This document shows positions 62,052 to 64,000 of a DNA stretch of 64,000 bases, piece by piece (the first letter of the stretch is position 1; each line of letters starts with the position of its first letter). The DNA comes from an uncultured Eubacteriales bacterium (lineage in GTDB: Bacteria; Bacillota; Clostridia; Oscillospirales; CAG-272): contig CAKSIP010000004.1 in assembly GCA_934462825.1 (NCBI GenBank), forward strand, positions 29,292 to 93,291, written 5' to 3'. Under the pieces are notes generated by a model. The model was given only the letters and a program-made list of their open reading frames with translations. It was not told the DNA's origin and did no database searches. The position numbers and the translations under genes are program-made.

Positions 62052-62324
62052 ATGCATTCACATCGTCATCCGCATCGAATCCGACGTTTATCCGACAAGA
62101 TTTCGGCACCTACACTTTTTCTTCTGAACGGATTTTTACCGATTCTTGCTTTGGCTTTTCTATGGTTCGGCGTGCAATTTTTCCAAACGGCACGGCAAGA
62201 TCCGCTCTATGCCGTTTCAACATATCGAGAAACCCTGCATTCCTTAATGCTCAGCCTTACCATCGTCATAGGGGGAAGCGCACTTTTCGACATCTCTCTG
62301 CACGAAACCCATCGTCCGAAATAA
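62052..62324 (+). CDS. Small two-helix membrane protein
   Basis: A 90-residue protein with a basic His/Arg-rich N-terminus (about 1-18) and two hydrophobic segments (about 22-45 and 68-84). No conserved family recognised. TTAGGGGG, a very strong ribosome site, lies eight bases before the ATG, which supports real expression. It precedes the Cys-rich mini-protein gene by about 100 bp. A spore-coat or membrane role can be imagined from that neighbour, but it is not shown. Confidence 0.6.
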   Translation: MHSHRHPHRIRRLSDKISAPTLFLLNGFLPILALAFLWFGVQFFQTARQDPLYAVSTYRETLHSLMLSLTIVIGGSALFDISLHETHRPK

Positions 62325-62341
62325 AATTCGCCCAAAGTCGC

Positions 62342-62368
62342 ACATTTTCGCAAGGCAGGCATATGATA
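62342..62368 (+). promoter_or_regulatory. Sigma-K-like promoter before the Cys-rich mini-protein
   Basis: AC, 16 nt, CATATGATA agrees with the mother-cell sigma-K pattern AC-N16-CATANNNTA. It is about 55 bp before the start codon. Confidence 0.4.
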
Positions 62369-62421
62369 GTACTGAGGCACGACCTTCGGAACGGCCTTAA
62401 TTCTTGAAAGGATGGACGCAT

Positions 62422-62520
62422 ATGAATAACAACTGCCTTTGCAACCTCATCAATGACAATTGGATGTGGCTCATCATCGCCGCATTCCTTCTCATGTATT
62501 GCTGCTCTTGCTGCGGATAA
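62422..62520 (+). CDS. 32-residue Cys-rich membrane mini-protein
   Basis: ATG at 62422 to TAA at 62520. The first half is polar with CLCN; the second is a hydrophobic helix (WMWLIIAAFLLMY) ending in CCSCCG. GAAAGGATGG lies at ribosome-site distance, and a textbook terminator follows six nt after the stop, so the unit stands alone. Short Gly/Cys membrane peptides of this sort (YjcZ-like) are made during sporulation in Bacilli and Clostridia. Length alone would have hidden it from most gene finders. The function is not known. Confidence 0.7.
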   Translation: MNNNCLCNLINDNWMWLIIAAFLLMYCCSCCG

Positions 62521-62526
62521 TTTCTC

Positions 62527-62568
62527 AAAGGCCGCCCCAAAATTCCAAGTGAATTTTGGGGCGGCCTT
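62527..62568 (+). terminator. Intrinsic terminator after the mini-protein gene
   Basis: AAAGGCCGCCCCAAAATTC, CAAGT-type loop, then the exact complement, followed by CTTTTTTCT. The stem is 18-19 bp. Confidence 0.92.
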
Positions 62569-62642
62569 TCTTTTTTCTCTTTATAGGGGACAACAGCCGC
62601 GCAAAACGCTTTCCGGCACTCATAAGGACTTGATCTCCTTGC

Positions 62643-62664
62643 ACGGACGTCGCAGCACGTCCGT
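62643..62664 (+). other. Short stem-loop before the TIM-barrel gene promoter
   Basis: ACGGACGT and ACGTCCGT pair fully around a 6-nt loop, just upstream of the -35 box. It might be a leftover terminator or an operator. Confidence 0.4.
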
Positions 62665-62678
62665 TTCATTTGGACTGA

Positions 62679-62707
62679 TTGACTTTTTGAAGCAAATGTG
62701 CTATACT
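62679..62707 (+). promoter_or_regulatory. Promoter of the TIM-barrel protein gene
   Basis: TTGACT, 17-nt spacer, TATACT, about 32 bp before the ATG. Confidence 0.85.
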
Positions 62708-62738
62708 GAATACAACAATCTCAACCCGGAGGTTCAGT

Positions 62739-63410
62739 ATGGACGAAATTAAAAAGGAACCAACCCCTCAGATTGCAAGCAGGTTGCGCCGGCATATACT
62801 GAAAATTCCGAATGCTGTATTTCAAGCCAGCGGGATTATCATTAACGGGCGACGGATCAAAAGCTTTGTTTTTACTACGGATCTTGCAATCATTCGCAAC
62901 TGTGATGCGGATGCGGTGTTTGCCGTATATCCCTTCACGCCGCAGCAAGCCATCAGCGATGCCATTATCAGAGCCTCCTATATCCCTGTATTTTGCGGAG
63001 TGGGCGGCGGCACAACAAAAGGGCTGAGGACAGTGTCTTTGGCCAAGGATGTGGAATCGCAGGGCGCCATGGGTGTCATTATGAACGCGCCGATTTCCAA
63101 TTTGAATCTTTTGGCTGTCAGCAATGCCGTGGATATTCCTGTTATTATCACGGTGACCAACGAGAATACGGATATTGAAAGCCGTTTGCGGTATGGAGCT
63201 ACCATTCTGAATGTTGCATGCGGAAAAGATACGCCGAGTGTTGTTAAGAAAATCCGCTCGGAATTTCCCAAAGTTCCGTTGATTGCTTCCGGCGGAAAAA
63301 CCAACGAGAGTATTCGAGAGACCATTGCCGCAGGCGCCAACGCAATCACCTATACTCCGCCATCGACACAGGAGCTGTTTAAGGAGCTGATGGCAGAGTA
63401 CAGAGCCTGA
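62739..63410 (+). CDS. Conserved TIM-barrel protein of unknown function
   Basis: A 223-residue protein that looks like a complete phosphate-binding (beta/alpha)8 barrel. AVYPFTPQ, FCGVGGGTTKG, MGVIMNAPISN, IPVIITVTNENTDIE, LIASGGKTNESI and the final GANAITYTPPS follow each other at barrel spacing; the last two are like the phosphate-gripping strands of indole-glycerol-phosphate-synthase or NanE-type enzymes. Close homologues, as I recall, are common in Clostridia and often called simply hydrolase. CCGGAGG is eight bases before the ATG. Single gene with its own promoter. The reaction is unknown. Confidence 0.8.
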   Translation: MDEIKKEPTPQIASRLRRHILKIPNAVFQASGIIINGRRIKSFVFTTDLAIIRNCDADAVFAVYPFTPQQAISDAIIRASYIPVFCGVGGGTTKGLRTVSLAKDVESQGAMGVIMNAPISNLNLLAVSNAVDIPVIITVTNENTDIESRLRYGATILNVACGKDTPSVVKKIRSEFPKVPLIASGGKTNESIRETIAAGANAITYTPPSTQELFKELMAEYRA

Positions 63411-63822
63411 CGTCATAAACAGCAATTCATAGTAGCCGATACCGGCCGGCATTTTTGTGGTAGTGTCGCCGTTCGCCCCGCTTTGTGGATTGATTTGACC
63501 GCTTGATTCATAAAGCTTTTTTCATAGTGCTATTGCCCCCTTTTGTCTTTTTTGTTCTTTAAGGTGCCGAACCTGTTCCTTTTTTCATAGTAAAAGGGCT
63601 TTGATACAACGACAAAATCTTTAAAAACCACCCGCAAAGCGGGTGGTTTTTATGATGTCAAACGCTTATCGATGCTAATAAAAATTTGATTTTCTGCTGT
63701 GGGTATTGCCGCAAAAAATCTCCCTACATTTGTATAGAATTGCATTTCCTGCACAAAATAATGTCAGGCAAACGGAAAAATTTCCGTTATGCGTTAAGGT
63801 AATTTCGGAGGTTAATATATAA
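63411..63822. other. 412-bp gap before the spoVT fragment
   Basis: No gene is seen. It holds TTTTTTCATAGT twice (about 63508 and 63577) and the terminator at 63623-63651. A GCCGATACC...GGCATTTTT segment near 63442 may be a weak terminator for the TIM-barrel gene. Confidence 0.5.
63623..63651 (+). terminator. Intrinsic terminator ahead of the spoVT fragment
   Basis: AAAACCACCCGC, AAA, GCGGGTGGTTTTT: a perfect stem with a U-tract on the plus strand. Confidence 0.9.
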
Positions 63823-63999
63823 ATGAAAGCAACAGGAATAGTCCGCAGGATTGATGACCTCGGCAGAGTGGTCATCCCCAAAGAGATTCGTCGAACCATG
63901 CGCATCCGCGAGGGCGACCCGACGCTGACAACATTGACACCCGTTGCCCGATTCTTGTATGCTCTGATGGATTTATCCAAGAGAATTGGACTGAATTGA
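63823..63999 (+). pseudogene. spoVT: Truncated spoVT (AbrB-type DNA-binding N-terminus only)
   Basis: ATG at 63823 with TCGGAGG upstream. Residues 1-33 match the SpoVT/AbrB swapped-hairpin DNA-binding domain almost exactly (GIVRRIDDLGRVVIPKEIRR...RIREGDP). From residue 34 on, the normal LEIF... strand is replaced by 25 unrelated residues ending at a TGA in the last bases of the window. The whole GAF-like sensor domain of SpoVT (about 180 residues in all) is gone. The break lies near 63921. It may be a rearrangement, an element insertion or an assembly join. A dimer of the DNA-binding arm alone is unlikely to work normally. Confidence 0.75.
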
Positions 64000-64000
64000 A

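Overview
The window looks like a chromosome segment from a Gram-positive endospore-forming anaerobe of class Clostridia, probably a gut Oscillospirales/Christensenellales-type bacterium. Reasons: strong AGGAGG-type ribosome binding sites, SepF/YggT/YggS division genes next to ileS-lspA, an electron-bifurcating [FeFe] hydrogenase operon, NrdR, a SpoVT N-terminus, a small Cys-rich spore-type protein, and two split ABC importers with lipoprotein binding proteins. The order is inferred, not shown. I see no tRNA, rRNA, CRISPR array, prophage or complete insertion sequence.

Layout. 1-4.4 kb (minus): a polar amino-acid ABC importer (binding protein, permease, ATPase) followed by an AbgB-like M20 hydrolase cut by the window edge. 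4.6-9.9 kb (minus): a BMP-type nucleoside importer (bmpA-nupO-nupP-nupQ). 10.4-21.1 kb (minus): a long housekeeping run, queA-miaA-HlyD-like-yggS-sepF-yggT-ileS-lspA-rluD-HAD, with dapA divergent at 21.3 kb. 22.4-25.0 kb (minus): a BspA-like leucine-rich repeat protein and a split threonine/serine exporter. 25.0-33.7 kb (minus): the main accessory locus, an apparent amino-sugar module (TIM-barrel isomerase, PIG-L deacetylase, GlcN6P-deaminase-like protein with an altered active site, DegT/AHBA aminotransferase, Gfo/Idh/MocA oxidoreductase, 1090-residue putative glycosidase). 34-38.6 kb: nadE (+), DUF896, GNAT and an HTH/TPR regulator (-), then xpt (+). 38.8-44.4 kb (minus): hydrogenase operon hydA-hydB-2Fe2S-HATPase-hydC plus a DRTGG protein. 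44.6-47.9 kb: a second TIM-barrel isomerase, rplM-rpsI (-), and an S1-domain protein (+). 48-55.5 kb (minus): pcrA, a pair of duplicated-fold membrane proteins, secA. 55.7-59.8 kb (+): trmL-mnmA-nagZ-like, then eno. 60.0-61.6 kb (minus): DUF5131, nrdR, DUF6514. 62.0-64.0 kb (+): two small membrane proteins, a TIM-barrel protein of unknown role, and a broken spoVT.

The most notable non-coding signals are three. (1) A family of long perfect stem-loops sharing an outer GGGnTGTnnAAAA arm sits at gene ends, often in tandem. (2) Purine-rich tandem repeats with a 7-nt period fill four intercistronic gaps just before a downstream start codon, whereas related repeats inside genes have a 6- or 9-nt period. 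(3) Both importers have a strong stem-loop between the binding-protein gene and the rest of the operon. The best candidate for an undescribed system is the 25-33.7 kb amino-sugar locus. Its substrate and even its direction (synthesis or breakdown) cannot be told from sequence alone.
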